Assembly (NCBI RefSeq): GCF_009301415.1
Contig: NZ_CP045072.1
Coordinates: 2,161,001-2,225,000 of the forward strand
From: Paracoccus kondratievae
Lineage (GTDB): Bacteria > Pseudomonadota > Alphaproteobacteria > Rhodobacterales > Rhodobacteraceae
Length of the DNA: 64,000 bases
Reading direction: 5' to 3'
The notes below the pieces were generated by a model. That model was not told where the DNA came from, made no database searches, and saw only the letters and a list, made by a program, of their open reading frames with translations. Positions 8,539 to 18,178 of this stretch are shown here, in pieces. How positions within the stretch are numbered: position 1 is the stretch's first letter; every line of letters starts with the position of its first letter. Made by a program: the position numbers and the translations under genes.

Positions 8539-10188
8539 TCACCTAGCGCCGGAGCGCGCCAAGGTCCAGCAGATCTGGATGGCGCGGCCCTGCAATCGCG
8601 CAGAAATCACCATCTGACGCGATGGGCGCGGCTCGGCCAGTGCCCGGTCAAGCAGGCAGGACGCCTCAAGCCGCAGCTCTCCGACGCCATCATGCGAAAA
8701 CAGCCATTCATCGCCGCCGGGCAGGGTCAGATGGATTTCCTGCCCCTGCTGGCGGGCCTGAATCTCGGGGTGCAGGTGGAAACGGACGTCAAAGGCCAGA
8801 CCGCCCTCGGGGCGGACCTGCTCAAGCCGGGCCTGGGCACTGGCATCAAGCGCCGCAAGCGAATCCTCGCCCCGCAGCCCAAGACCGTCGGGATCAAGCC
8901 ACAATTCCCGCAGATGGGTCAGTCCGTGGCTGGCCAGCCAGCCGTCGTGGCCGGCCAGCAGATGCGCGGGTTCAGGCGAATGCGCCGGGCCGCAATCCGG
9001 GGTGGTCAGGTTGCCAAGCGCATCGCAATCGCCGGCCCAGACCAGATCGGGACGCTCGGTCAGGATATCGGGCTCTCCCTCCTGACGGTTGGGGTTCAGC
9101 CGTGACGAAGACAGCCCGGCCAGGCACAGCGCCGAATGGCAGGGCGTGGCGCGGCTGGCCCTGGCCCATAGCGGGCCGAAACCGTCGCCCGGGCCGCAGT
9201 TCACGATCAGGGGCTGGCGCGCTACCGTCAGCTCAAAAGCCAGCGTCGAGGCATGGGCGCGGACGGCAGCCGGCCCCCCGGGCGGAGGTGCCGCGTCAAG
9301 GATCAGCGTGGTGCGCGACCGTGTCATGCGGGCAAAGCCCATGGCAAGACCGCTGACCGGCAGCGCGGGCCCCTCGGCAGCGCGCAGACAGCGATCCAGC
9401 CGCCCCGCCGCGCCCCGGCCGCCGCCATGGAAACAGGGCAGCGAACCGTCGGCATGGCGCAGCGCCCGCAGGATCGGGGCGATTTCCGAGATGATGGCGC
9501 CAAGTTCGGGCGGGGATTCCTGCCCCACCTCATCAGCGACCTCCTGCGCCCAGACAAGCAGCGCCATCGCCTCCAGCAGCGATTCGGGGGCGCGCGTTTC
9601 GGACAGGGTGGCAATGCCCATGGCGTCAGCCTCTTCGGCCAGGGCAATCAACGCCGGCTGGGCCATGGCGTGACGGTCGCGCAGCAGCATGGCGCCAATC
9701 GCCAGCCCCGCCAGCGCCTCAAGCCGGCACAGCCCGTCGGCGGCGTCATACCAGCAATCGCGCAGGTGGCTAAGATGCTGGTCAAGCGCGTCGAAATAGG
9801 GTTCGGCCCCACTACGGTCCAGACCGGGCAGAATCATCCCGGCGTGAAAGATCCAGCGCAACACCCTGCGTCCCGAAACCTCGGGCGACCATTCCGGCGT
9901 GCCAGGCGCCGGTTCGGGGTGCAGGCGCAACCAGCGCATGACATGGTTCTGGGCCACCGCCCGGGCCCTGGGCGTACCGACCGCGGCCAGATCGTCCAGC
10001 CAGCCAAAGCCGTGCAGCCCGGCCGCGACGGTGGGCGGCAGGTCGGCGGCAAAGAAATCATCGCTCAGCGTAAAGCCGCCAAGATGCAGCGTGCCGCCGA
10101 CGATCTGTTCGCCGCGACCGGGATGGCCGATGGCTTTGGGTTCGGGGCGGCGCAGAAACCCCCTTGGCGCAACAGAACTTTCGGTCAT
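8539..10188 (-). CDS. Heparinase II/III family protein
   Basis: A 549-residue protein with an N-terminal alpha-helical toroid (for example GLHGFGWLDDLAAVG and ARAVAQNHVMRWLRLH) and a C-terminal beta-sandwich half, the layout of heparinase II/III-type polysaccharide lyases. Family motifs include SGRRVLRWIFHAGMIL and VNCGPGDGFGPLWARASRATPCHS. No classical signal peptide is seen at the chosen start MTESSVAPRGF. Members next to purH are widespread in Rhodobacteraceae and are unlikely to degrade heparin; their true substrate is unknown. The gene lies 31 bases after rsmB. An upstream start within the same frame cannot be excluded. Confidence 0.85.
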   Translation of the reverse strand: MTESSVAPRGFLRRPEPKAIGHPGRGEQIVGGTLHLGGFTLSDDFFAADLPPTVAAGLHGFGWLDDLAAVGTPRARAVAQNHVMRWLRLHPEPAPGTPEWSPEVSGRRVLRWIFHAGMILPGLDRSGAEPYFDALDQHLSHLRDCWYDAADGLCRLEALAGLAIGAMLLRDRHAMAQPALIALAEEADAMGIATLSETRAPESLLEAMALLVWAQEVADEVGQESPPELGAIISEIAPILRALRHADGSLPCFHGGGRGAAGRLDRCLRAAEGPALPVSGLAMGFARMTRSRTTLILDAAPPPGGPAAVRAHASTLAFELTVARQPLIVNCGPGDGFGPLWARASRATPCHSALCLAGLSSSRLNPNRQEGEPDILTERPDLVWAGDCDALGNLTTPDCGPAHSPEPAHLLAGHDGWLASHGLTHLRELWLDPDGLGLRGEDSLAALDASAQARLEQVRPEGGLAFDVRFHLHPEIQARQQGQEIHLTLPGGDEWLFSHDGVGELRLEASCLLDRALAEPRPSRQMVISARLQGRAIQICWTLARSGAR

Positions 10189-10219
10189 GGGCAACGCATT
10201 GACTAAGGACGGCTTAACC

Positions 10220-11470
10220 TTAGGTCTGGTCAGCGGATTTTCGCAAGCGCGCGATGAAGAACCCATCCATCCCGCCGCGTTCCGGCCACAGATCCGGGCG
10301 CAGGCGCAGCCCGCCTTGCGGGGTGATCCAGCCCGGCTCGATACCCGGTGCCTGGGGCGGCTCGACCATCAGGCCGGGGTGGCGGACAAGCAGGGCGGCC
10401 AATTGGTCCTCTCCCTCAGCGCAAAGCAATGAGCAGGTGGCATAGACCAGCCGCCCACCGGGTTTCAGCAGCGTCAGCGCGTGGTCCAGCAACCGCGCCT
10501 GCAGATCGGTCAGTTCGGCCAGCGCACTGTCATCGCGGATGCGCGGCAGTTCGGGATGACGGCGAATGGTGCCGGTGGCCGAACAGGGTGCATCCAGCAA
10601 AACCGCATCCAAAGGTGCCTCTGGCCACCATTCCAGCGCATCCGCCGCCACCAGCCGCGCCGAAAGACCACAGCGGGCAAGGTTTTCAGCCACCCGCGCC
10701 AGACGGGGCTCAGAGATATCCAGCGCCGTGACCTCGGCCCCGGCGGCAGACAGTTGCAGCGTCTTGCCGCCCGGCGCGGCACAAAGATCGGCGATCCGCT
10801 CACCCGGGCGCGGGTCAAGCACCCGTACCGCCAGCGCGGCAGCGGCATCCTGCACCCACCAGTCGCCCGAAGCATAACCCGGCAGTGCAGAAACCTGCGT
10901 CCCCACAGACATGCGGTGTGAACCGGTCGGCAGCGCCTCCCCCGGGCAATCCGCACCCTTGGGCGTCAGATCAAGGGGCGCGCCTGCCTCGTGCGCGGCC
11001 TCGATGGCACGCGCGACATCCTCGCCCCATGCATCAACGACCGGGCCACGCAGCCATGACGGCATCTTTTGCGGCGTCAGCCCGGCCCAGACCTGACCAG
11101 TGCCCGCGACCTTACGCAGTACCGCGTTCACCATCCCGGCTGCCGCCTGCCCTTTGGGGCCCATGGCGCGCGCCAGCGCAACAGCAGCATTCACCGCGCC
11201 ATGCGGAGCCTCGGCCAGCGCCAGCATCTCGATCGTCGCGAGCCGCAGGATGCGCATGATCTCGGGCCGCGGGGGACGGGCCAGCATCGGTGCAAGCAGC
11301 TGGTCCGCACGATCCATGCGCCGTAGCACCTCCAGCGCCAGACGGCGGGCGCGGGCACGCTCGGCCGGCGGCAGACGCTCAACCTGCGCGGCGGCCTCGT
11401 CCAGCGTCGCACCTGCCTCGACCGCTCCGAGCAGCCGCAGGGCGCCCGAACGCGCCCCATCCCTGACCAT
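10220..11470 (-). CDS. rsmB: 16S rRNA (cytosine-C5)-methyltransferase, RsmB/NOL1 family
   Basis: A 416-residue RNA methyltransferase. An N-terminal NusB-like RNA-binding domain (about residues 1-130, with EVLRRMDRADQLLAPML) precedes the SAM-binding motif RIADLCAAPGGKTLQL. The two cysteines used in m5C chemistry lie in DAPCSATGTIRRHPELP and YATCSLL. Together these fit the RsmB type, which methylates C967 of 16S rRNA. The start MVRDGARSGAL was chosen because the NusB domain begins there; an upstream non-ATG start is possible. It is first in the minus-strand housekeeping run and is divergent from the DUF1674 gene. Confidence 0.94.
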   Translation of the reverse strand: MVRDGARSGALRLLGAVEAGATLDEAAAQVERLPPAERARARRLALEVLRRMDRADQLLAPMLARPPRPEIMRILRLATIEMLALAEAPHGAVNAAVALARAMGPKGQAAAGMVNAVLRKVAGTGQVWAGLTPQKMPSWLRGPVVDAWGEDVARAIEAAHEAGAPLDLTPKGADCPGEALPTGSHRMSVGTQVSALPGYASGDWWVQDAAAALAVRVLDPRPGERIADLCAAPGGKTLQLSAAGAEVTALDISEPRLARVAENLARCGLSARLVAADALEWWPEAPLDAVLLDAPCSATGTIRRHPELPRIRDDSALAELTDLQARLLDHALTLLKPGGRLVYATCSLLCAEGEDQLAALLVRHPGLMVEPPQAPGIEPGWITPQGGLRLRPDLWPERGGMDGFFIARLRKSADQT

Positions 11471-11483
11471 CTTGCCGCGTGAC

Positions 11484-11512
11484 TTGTCCAAAGCCTGCCT
11501 CTTGCCTAGATT
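11484..11512 (+). promoter_or_regulatory. Possible sigma70-type promoter for the DUF1674 gene
   Basis: TTGTCC and TAGATT are separated by exactly 17 bases and end 33 bases before the DUF1674 ATG, in the short divergent region between it and rsmB. The match to consensus is moderate (four of six in each box). This was read by eye only. Confidence 0.4.
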
Positions 11513-11545
11513 GGTCTGGTCTAGCGTGTAGCAGGGGAAACTGCC

Positions 11546-11719
11546 ATGACCGACCGCAAGGATCTGCCGCCTGCCGCCCAGCGCGCCCTGGCCGAAGCCG
11601 AAGAACGCCGCCGCAAGGCCAAACCGCTGGACCTGCCGGTTGAACTGGGCGGGCGCGACGGGCCCGAGCCGGTGCGCTATGGCGACTATGAGCGTAAGGG
11701 CCTCTGCGTCGATTTCTAA
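11546..11719 (+). CDS. DUF1674 (SdhAF4-like) small protein
   Basis: A 57-residue protein. The C-terminal block VRYGDYERKGLCVDF matches the hallmark of DUF1674, the family of the mitochondrial succinate dehydrogenase assembly factor SDHAF4, whose members end in a RYGDWE-KGRCIDF type motif. The first half is charged and probably disordered (ALAEAEERRRKAKPLDLP). By homology it may bind the flavinylated SdhA subunit and help complex II assembly; this is inferred. The gene is divergent from rsmB, has a GCAGGGGAAA leader as a probable ribosome binding site, and is followed by a hairpin at 11722-11743. Confidence 0.85.
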   Translation: MTDRKDLPPAAQRALAEAEERRRKAKPLDLPVELGGRDGPEPVRYGDYERKGLCVDF

Positions 11720-11721
11720 GC

Positions 11722-11750
11722 CTCGCGCGCCTCGCTGCGCGAGCATTTGG
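11722..11750 (+). terminator. Hairpin after the DUF1674 gene
   Basis: CTCGCGC (11722-11728) pairs perfectly with GCGCGAG (11737-11743) across an 8-base loop, followed by CATTTGG. The T-run is weak, so this may be a poor intrinsic terminator. Confidence 0.35.
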
Positions 11751-11872
11751 ACATATTCTGCCCACTCTGCCGTGATGGCGAATCCGTGAACAGAGGTGGG
11801 TCCGCCGTTTACTTGCCATTGGGGTTCGCCGCTTAAAGAATGCGCCAACCACCAAACCGCAAGGAACGGCAG

Positions 11873-13042
11873 ATGGCCTCTGGGCAGGGGATTTTGAAAT
11901 GGGCGGCGCTGACGCTGCTGCTGGCAGGACAGGCACTGGCACAGCAAGGTCCGGGCAGGCGCGGGCCACAGGGCCCGATCGAGGTCGGGGTGATCGTCAC
12001 CACCGAAGAGGACGTCCCCTATACCGTTACCCTGCCCGGCCGCGCGATTGCCTATCAGCAAACCGGTATCCGCCCGCAGGTCGGCGGAGAAGTGCTTGAA
12101 ATCTCTTACGACCCCGGCAAACCCGTCAAGGCGGGCGATGTGCTTTTCCGCCTCGACCCTGAAACGCTGGCCGCTGCACTGACCGCCGCCGAGGCCGCCG
12201 TTGCAGGTGCCGAGGCTGGCCTTACCCAGGCCCAGAACACCGTCACGCGCTATCGGCGGCTTGAGGGGTCGGGTGTCTCGGCGGTCGAGCGCGCCAATGC
12301 CGAAGTGGCCCTGAAAGAGGCCGAGGCCAATCTGAAATCCGCCGAGGCCTCGCGGGACGCCGCCCGCCTTGCGCTTGAACGGACCGAGATCCGCAGCCCG
12401 CTGGACGGCATGGCCGATGTAGCGGCGGTGTCGGTCGGGGATCTGGTCACGGCAAACCAGTCCGAGGTTCTGACCACCATTACCCAGCTTGACCCGATCT
12501 ATGTCGATGTCTCTGAATCCAGCGCCCGGATGCTGCGGGTGCGCGAGCGGATCAAGGCCGGCCTTCTGGTCGTCAACGGCGGGGTCAAGACCCAGCTGAT
12601 CCTTGAAACCGGCGGGGAATATCAGGGAGAGGGGCGTATCGTCAGCCCCGGCATCGCCGTCTCACCCACCACGGGCACGGTGCCGATCCGGCTGCAGTTC
12701 GATAACCCCGACCGGATGATCCTGCCCGGCCAGTTCCTGCGGGTAAAGCTGACGCTCGGCACGACCCGCGCGGTACTGGTGCCCCAGCGCGCAACCAGCC
12801 GCGCCTCGGACGGCACGCTGACCGCCTTTGTCGCCCGCGATGGCAAGGCCCAGCAGGTGACGCTGATCGAACAGGGCAGCTACCGCAACAGCTGGATCGT
12901 GACACAGGGCATCAACCCCGGCGAACAGCTGATCCTTGACGGGCTGGACAACCTGCGCGCCGGATCAGAGGTCACCACCATCCCGGTCACCATCGATGCC
13001 GAAGGCGTGGTGCGCGAGGCCACGGATAGCAAGGAAGGCTAG
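11873..13042 (+). CDS. RND efflux system periplasmic adaptor (membrane fusion protein)
   Basis: A 389-residue periplasmic adaptor. The signal peptide (LTLLLAGQALA) is followed by beta-barrel, lipoyl and hairpin domains: RPQVGGEVLEISYDPGKPVKAGD is the first lipoyl half, a helical hairpin lies near residues 100-170, then IRSPLDGMADVAAVSVGD is the second half. The C-terminal part has the VLVPQRA and GEQLILDGLDNLRAG segments seen in HlyD/AcrA-type adaptors. The start at 11873 was preferred over an ATG at 11840 because AAGGA lies 7 bases upstream. The pump gene follows after three bases. No regulator is adjacent and the substrate cannot be told. Confidence 0.93.
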   Translation: MASGQGILKWAALTLLLAGQALAQQGPGRRGPQGPIEVGVIVTTEEDVPYTVTLPGRAIAYQQTGIRPQVGGEVLEISYDPGKPVKAGDVLFRLDPETLAAALTAAEAAVAGAEAGLTQAQNTVTRYRRLEGSGVSAVERANAEVALKEAEANLKSAEASRDAARLALERTEIRSPLDGMADVAAVSVGDLVTANQSEVLTTITQLDPIYVDVSESSARMLRVRERIKAGLLVVNGGVKTQLILETGGEYQGEGRIVSPGIAVSPTTGTVPIRLQFDNPDRMILPGQFLRVKLTLGTTRAVLVPQRATSRASDGTLTAFVARDGKAQQVTLIEQGSYRNSWIVTQGINPGEQLILDGLDNLRAGSEVTTIPVTIDAEGVVREATDSKEG

Positions 13043-13045
13043 GGC

Positions 13046-16000
13046 ATGGCTGGATTTTTCATTCACCGCCCGGTCTTTGCCTGGGTGCTGGCCATCGTGA
13101 CCATGCTGATCGGCACCTGGTCGCTGCTGAGCCTGCCGGTTTCGCAATACCCCGACATCGCCCCGACGACGATCCGCATCAGCGCCGGCTATTCCGGGGC
13201 GACAGCGCGGGCGGTGCAGAATTCGGTCACTACACCGATCGAGGACGCGCTGACCGGGCTGGACGGGCTGCTTTACACCGTCTCATCCTCATCAACCGGG
13301 CGCAGCGTCATCACGCTGACCTTTGACGACAGTGTGGACCCGGTCGATGCACTGAACGAGGTACAGTCCAAGGTCCGCTCGGTCGAAGGCCGCCTGCCCG
13401 GACCGGTGCAGAATGATGGCGTTTCGGTCTCGCGATCATCCTCGTCGATCCTTATGGTGGGGGCGCTGGTCTCGACCACCGGCCAGCACTCGACCATCGA
13501 GCTTGGCAACCTGCTGGAACAGGTGGTCGAAGGTCCGGTCAAGCGCACGCAGGGTGTCGGTGGTGTCGATGTCTTTGGCTCGGGTTATGCCATGCGGATC
13601 TGGATGGACCCGCTGCGGCTGGCACAATTCCAGCTGACTCCGACCGATATCACCACTGCGGTCGCCCAGCAGAACAGCACCGTATCGGTCGGGGCGCTGG
13701 GGGAACAGCCGGTGGTGCCCGGCCAGCAGTTCACCGCCAATATCACCGCGCAAAGCCAGCTGACCTCGGTCGAGGATTTCCGCAACATCCTGCTGAAAAC
13801 CGGGTCGGATGGCGCAGCCGTGCGGCTGGGGGACGTGGCAGAAGTCGCCATCGGCCAGACCCGCTATGGCCGGGATTCACGCTTTAACGGCATGAACGCC
13901 TCGGGTTTTTCGGTGAACCTCGCCACCGGTGCCAATGCGGTCGAAACGGCAAACGCCGTGCGGACGACATTGGATGGCCTGAAAAACGCCCTGCCCGAAG
14001 GGGTCGAGATCCATATCGCCTATGACACCGCCCCCTTTGTCGAGCTGTCGATCGAAAAGGTCTATCACACCCTGATCGAGGCCATCGTGCTGGTGTTTCT
14101 GGTCATCCTGCTGTTCCTGCAGAACTGGCGCGCGACGCTGATCCCGATCATCGCCATTCCGGTGGTGCTGCTGGGCACCTTCGGAATGCTGGCGGCGCTG
14201 GGATACTCGGTCAACACGCTGACGATGTTTGCCATGGTGCTGGCCATCGGCCTTTTGGTCGATGACGCCATCGTCGTGGTCGAGAACGTCGAGCGCGTGA
14301 TGGAAGAGGACGGGCTTGGCCCGGTCGAGGCCACCGAAAAAAGCATGGGCCAGATCAGCGGCGCGCTGATCGGCATCGCGCTGGTCCTGTCGGCTGTGTT
14401 TCTGCCCATGGGCTTCATGCCCGGCTCGACCGGGGTGATCTATCGCCAGTTCTCGGTCACGATCATCACTGCCATGGTGCTGTCGCTATTGGTGGCGCTG
14501 ATCCTGACGCCTGCGATGTGCGCCAGCCTTTTGCGGCAAAGCCACGGGCCGACCCGCTTTGCCCCCGCGCGCTGGTTCAACGCCGGGTTCGAGCGGATGA
14601 CGCGCGGCTATTCGGCCACCGTCCGCCGTACCCTGCGCCGCCCGCTGCTGGTCATGCTGGTGCTGGCCGCAATCAGCTTTGGCGCGGCCGAGCTTTTCGG
14701 GCGGATGAACACCACCTTTATCCCGTCCGAGGATCAGGGCGTGCTGCAATCGCGCATCACCCTGACCGAAGGCTCGACCGCCCAACAGACCGCCGCCGTC
14801 GTGCAAGAGATCGAAGATTATATGCTTAACGAGGAAAGCGAGGCAGTCGAGTCGGTCTTTGTCGCCATGGGCTTTGGCTTTTCGGGTAATTCGCAAAGCC
14901 GGGCGATGATCTTTGTCAAGCTGCGCGACTTTGACGAACGGCAGGACCCCGCACTTGCGGCCAGCGCCGTGGCTTCGCGCGCCAATGCGCGCTTTGCCGG
15001 GCACCGGGCGGGACGGATCGCTTTCCTGCAACCCCCCGCCATTCCTCGGCTTGGCAATGCCGCGGGCTTCAGCATGTATCTGATGGATCAGGCCGGCGCC
15101 GGGACCGAGGCGCTGACCCGCGCCGCCGAGGCGCTGGAACAGGCGGCCGCTGCTGACCCGCGCCTGCAAAACGTCGAAAGCAGCGGTGCCGAGAACGAGG
15201 CCGCGCTGAAAATCGACATCGACCAGCAAAAGGCCGAAAGCCTGGGCGTCAGCCTGTCGGGCGTGAACGCGATGCTTTCAACCATCTTTGCCGGAACCGA
15301 GGTGAACGACTTTGCGCTTGGCGCCCAGCTGCGCCCGGTCATCGTGCAGGCAGCCGCCGAAAACCGCATGCAGCCCGAGGACGTGGACAGCTGGTATGCC
15401 CGCAATGCCGATGGTGAGATGGTGCCTTTTTCGGCCTTTATGACCACCCGCTGGGAACCGGTCGAACCCAGCCTGTCGCGCATGGACAGTATCGACGCGA
15501 TCGAGTTCAGCGGCCAGCAAAGCGACAGCGCCAGTTCGGGCGAGGCGATGGCCGCGATGGAAGAGCTGGTTTCGCAGTTGCCGGGCAATTACGCCACCGC
15601 CTGGACCGGCCTGTCCTATCAGGAACGCCAGGCCGGCAATCAGGCGCCATTTCTGTTCGCGCTGTCGGCGCTGGTGGTGTTTCTGTCGCTGGCCGCGCTT
15701 TACGAAAGCTGGTCTATCCCGTTTTCGGTCATGCTGGCGGTGCCGGTGGGTGTTCTTGGCGCGGTCGTCGCGGCGCTGGCCTTTGGTCAGGCCAATGACG
15801 TCTATTTCAAGGTCGGCATCCTGACCACCATCGGCCTTGCCGCCAAAAACGCCATCCTGATTGTCGAATTTGCCCGGGACCTGCAACAATCCGCGGGTCG
15901 CAGCGCCGTAGAAGCAGCGGTCGAGGCCGCGCGGCTGCGGCTGCGGCCGATCCTGATGACCTCACTGGCCTTCATCCTTGGCGTGCTGCCTCTGGCGGTC

Positions 16001-16147
16001 GCCACAGGGGCCGGGGCGGCCGCGCAGAACTCGATCGGGATCGGGGTCATGGGCGGTATGATGGCGGCAACCTTCCTAGGCATCTTCATGGTCCCGGCTT
16101 TCTACGTTACCGTGCGGCGGCTGACCGACAGGAGTGCCCGGACATGA
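13046..16147 (+). CDS. RND family efflux pump permease (HAE1-type)
   Basis: A 1033-residue inner-membrane proton-driven pump of the AcrB/MexB type. It opens with [20 protein letters not shown] (TM1), followed by the porter segment [16 protein letters not shown]. The proton-relay aspartate pair is in [20 protein letters not shown] within TM4, and a second 6-helix bundle with [17 protein letters not shown] is near residue 930. Length and motif order match complete HAE1 pumps. It is coupled to the adaptor gene (three bases) and overlaps selD by four bases (ATGA). No outer-membrane factor gene is in the operon; the tolC family gene at 19648 is a candidate partner. Confidence 0.95.
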   Translation: MAGFFIHRPVFAWVLAIVTMLIGTWSLLSLPVSQYPDIAPTTIRISAGYSGATARAVQNSVTTPIEDALTGLDGLLYTVSSSSTGRSVITLTFDDSVDPVDALNEVQSKVRSVEGRLPGPVQNDGVSVSRSSSSILMVGALVSTTGQHSTIELGNLLEQVVEGPVKRTQGVGGVDVFGSGYAMRIWMDPLRLAQFQLTPTDITTAVAQQNSTVSVGALGEQPVVPGQQFTANITAQSQLTSVEDFRNILLKTGSDGAAVRLGDVAEVAIGQTRYGRDSRFNGMNASGFSVNLATGANAVETANAVRTTLDGLKNALPEGVEIHIAYDTAPFVELSIEKVYHTLIEAIVLVFLVILLFLQNWRATLIPIIAIPVVLLGTFGMLAALGYSVNTLTMFAMVLAIGLLVDDAIVVVENVERVMEEDGLGPVEATEKSMGQISGALIGIALVLSAVFLPMGFMPGSTGVIYRQFSVTIITAMVLSLLVALILTPAMCASLLRQSHGPTRFAPARWFNAGFERMTRGYSATVRRTLRRPLLVMLVLAAISFGAAELFGRMNTTFIPSEDQGVLQSRITLTEGSTAQQTAAVVQEIEDYMLNEESEAVESVFVAMGFGFSGNSQSRAMIFVKLRDFDERQDPALAASAVASRANARFAGHRAGRIAFLQPPAIPRLGNAAGFSMYLMDQAGAGTEALTRAAEALEQAAAADPRLQNVESSGAENEAALKIDIDQQKAESLGVSLSGVNAMLSTIFAGTEVNDFALGAQLRPVIVQAAAENRMQPEDVDSWYARNADGEMVPFSAFMTTRWEPVEPSLSRMDSIDAIEFSGQQSDSASSGEAMAAMEELVSQLPGNYATAWTGLSYQERQAGNQAPFLFALSALVVFLSLAALYESWSIPFSVMLAVPVGVLGAVVAALAFGQANDVYFKVGILTTIGLAAKNAILIVEFARDLQQSAGRSAVEAAVEAARLRLRPILMTSLAFILGVLPLAVATGAGAAAQNSIGIGVMGGMMAATFLGIFMVPAFYVTVRRLTDRSART

Positions 16148-17187
16148 AAGATCTTCCCCGACTGACCTCTTTGGCGCATGGCGGCGGTTGCGGCTGCAAG
16201 CTTGCGCCTTCGGTATTGCGCGAATTGCTGGCCAATCAGCCGGTGGCGCAGGCCTTTCCGCAACTGCTGGTCGGGACCGAAACCTCGGACGATGCCGCGG
16301 TCTGGCAGGTCGACGACAACACCTGCGTCATCGCCACCACCGATTTCTTTATGCCGATGGTGGACGATCCGCGCGCATTTGGCCGCATCGCCGCCACCAA
16401 TGCGATTTCGGATATCTACGCCATGGGCGGGCGGCCGATCATGGCGCTGGCGATCCTTGGCATGCCGATCGACAAGCTTGCCCCCGCGCAAATCCGCGAC
16501 ATCCTTGAAGGCGGGCGCGAGATCTGCCTGCAGGCGGGTATCCCTGTCGCCGGCGGCCATTCCATCGACTCGCCCGAGCCGATCTATGGCCTTGCGGTGA
16601 TCGGCCTCTGCCACCCGTCCGAGCTGCGGCGTAACGCCGATGCGCGCGCCGGCGATACGCTGATCCTGACCAAGGGTCTTGGCGTCGGGATCTATTCCGC
16701 CGCGATCAAGAAAGGCGTTCTGGACGCAGCCGGAGTGGCCGAGATGATCGCATCGGCCACCACGCTGAATCAGGTGGGTGCCGATCTTGCCAAACGCGAG
16801 GACGTCCACGCCATCACCGATGTGACCGGCTTTGGCATCCTGGGCCATGGGCTGGAGATCGCACGGGGTGCGGGGCTGCGCCTGCGGCTGAAACTGGCAG
16901 AGCTTCCGCTGCTGTCCCGCGCCGCCGAACTGGCCGAGGCGGGATTTGTCACCGGCGCATCGAATCGGAACTGGGCCGCCTATGGGGCCGAGGTCACGCT
17001 GCCCGAGGGGCTGACCCCATGGCAGCAGGCGCTGCTGACCGATCCGCAAACCTCGGGCGGGCTGCTTGTCGCCTGCGCGCCCGGTTCAGCCGATGAGGTA
17101 CTGGCGATGGTCCGTGCCGCCGGTTTCCCGCTGGCAGCGATCATCGGCCAGACCGAGGAAGGCCCGGCTGGCATCGTGGTCGAATAA
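16144..17187 (+). CDS. selD: Selenide, water dikinase SelD
   Basis: A 347-residue enzyme that makes selenophosphate from selenide and ATP for selenocysteine and/or selenouridine synthesis. The N-terminal catalytic loop is HGGGCGCK, with Cys-16, Cys-18 and Lys-19, so this is the cysteine form and not a selenoprotein. AIR-synthase-like motifs follow: the aspartate-rich [12 protein letters not shown], the helix start [17 protein letters not shown], and the late [13 protein letters not shown] and [12 protein letters not shown]. Its ATG overlaps the RND pump stop by four bases. selA, selB, selC and mnmH are not seen in the window, so the selenium product cannot be decided here. Confidence 0.95.
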   Translation: MKDLPRLTSLAHGGGCGCKLAPSVLRELLANQPVAQAFPQLLVGTETSDDAAVWQVDDNTCVIATTDFFMPMVDDPRAFGRIAATNAISDIYAMGGRPIMALAILGMPIDKLAPAQIRDILEGGREICLQAGIPVAGGHSIDSPEPIYGLAVIGLCHPSELRRNADARAGDTLILTKGLGVGIYSAAIKKGVLDAAGVAEMIASATTLNQVGADLAKREDVHAITDVTGFGILGHGLEIARGAGLRLRLKLAELPLLSRAAELAEAGFVTGASNRNWAAYGAEVTLPEGLTPWQQALLTDPQTSGGLLVACAPGSADEVLAMVRAAGFPLAAIIGQTEEGPAGIVVE

Positions 17188-17263
17188 GGCTGGCGGACCG
17201 GGCGGCGGGACAGTGCGGAACCCCGGCGCCCGGGCGGGCGTTGGGGCAAAGGAGGAACGCACC

Positions 17264-17665
17264 ATGCCGCAGATTTCCCTGCCCCGCCTTGCCGCGCTCA
17301 GCATGGCGCTGGCCTGTCTGGCCGCGCCTCTGTCCGCCCAGACAGCACCAACAGAGCCCGCGACCACGGAAACCGTCCCTGCCGGGGCTACCCCCGCACC
17401 AGCGCCGCAACCGGCCGAGACAGCAGCATCCGCTGGCGAATGCCCGCCCGCCGCTGGCAAGGCCGAACCGGCAACGCCCGAGACCGCCTCAACTGACGGC
17501 ACCGCGCCCGCCAACTCGGGCTCGACCGGCTGGACGGGCGGGACCGGAGGCTCTCAGATCGGGACCAACCCTTCGGGCGCGCATCATGCCACCCGGACAT
17601 GGCAGCCGCCGACCGCGCGGGGCCTTGATCTTGCCGGACGGCCCGAACCGACGGCACCCTGCTGA
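17264..17665 (+). CDS. Small secreted Ala/Pro/Thr-rich protein of unknown function
   Basis: A 133-residue protein with a clear signal peptide (LAALSMALACLAAPLSAQ) and a mature part dominated by A, P, T, E and G, with no recognisable domain. Two cysteines stand out, in SAGECPPAAG and as the final residue (TAPC). The start is supported by a strong GGAGG eight bases upstream (17251-17255). It lies 76 bases after selD on the same strand, so it may share its transcript. Composition suggests a disordered, exported protein. I do not recognise the family; coding status rests on the ribosome binding site and signal peptide. Confidence 0.65.
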   Translation: MPQISLPRLAALSMALACLAAPLSAQTAPTEPATTETVPAGATPAPAPQPAETAASAGECPPAAGKAEPATPETASTDGTAPANSGSTGWTGGTGGSQIGTNPSGAHHATRTWQPPTARGLDLAGRPEPTAPC

Positions 17666-17733
17666 CAGGGCACAGCGATTGACGCGGTCCCCGCCCCCGC
17701 CCAAGATGCGGGCGAAGCAGGGAGACAGCCGCG

Positions 17734-18153
17734 ATGCCCGACAGCCAGCCAGCCGCCACCATTGATGTGCATGCGCCCTATTCCGAATCGCTGGGGATGC
17801 AGGTCATCTCGGCCACGCTGGACGAGGTCGTCCTGCACATGCCCGTGACCACGGCCCTGACCAATCGCAATGGCGTCCTGCATGGCGGCGCGATCATGAG
17901 CCTTGCCGACCATGCCGCTGGCACCGCAACCCATCTGCGCCTGCCGGCTGGGGCGACGACCACTACGATGGAAAGCAAGACCAACTTCCTGCGCCCGATC
18001 CGGCTGGGCGATGTGGCCGAGGCGCGGCCGAAACCGCTGCATCTGGGCCGCACCACGATGATCTGGCAGACCGATATCCTGCGTGGCGACGGCAAACTTG
18101 CCGCCGTGGTGATCCAGACGCAACTGGTGATTGAATGGAAGGAACCGGCCTGA
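17734..18153 (+). CDS. PaaI family thioesterase (hotdog fold)
   Basis: A 139-residue single-domain hotdog protein. The catalytic region NRNGVLHGGAIMSLADHAAG has the Asn, the HGG turn and the acidic residue on the long helix seen in PaaI/4HBT thioesterases. SKTNFLRPIRLGD is the usual strand pair after it. Such enzymes hydrolyse acyl-CoA or aryl-CoA thioesters in the cytosol. No paa genes are nearby, so the substrate is open. A purine-rich GCAGGGAG lies upstream of the ATG. It is convergent with the FAH gene and separated from it by a strong hairpin. Confidence 0.9.
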   Translation: MPDSQPAATIDVHAPYSESLGMQVISATLDEVVLHMPVTTALTNRNGVLHGGAIMSLADHAAGTATHLRLPAGATTTTMESKTNFLRPIRLGDVAEARPKPLHLGRTTMIWQTDILRGDGKLAAVVIQTQLVIEWKEPA

Positions 18154-18155
18154 AC

Positions 18156-18178
18156 CGGCCCGCTATTCAGCCGGGCCG
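18156..18178. terminator. Hairpin between convergent thioesterase and FAH genes
   Basis: CGGCCCG (18156-18162) pairs with CGGGCCG (18172-18178) between the two convergent stops. The stem is strong but lacks a T-run on either side. It may act as a weak bidirectional terminator. Confidence 0.3.

Noticed and set aside
6850..9105. Long plus-strand open frame (751 codons)
   Set aside because: Antisense to purH and the heparinase-like gene, with no recognisable domain.
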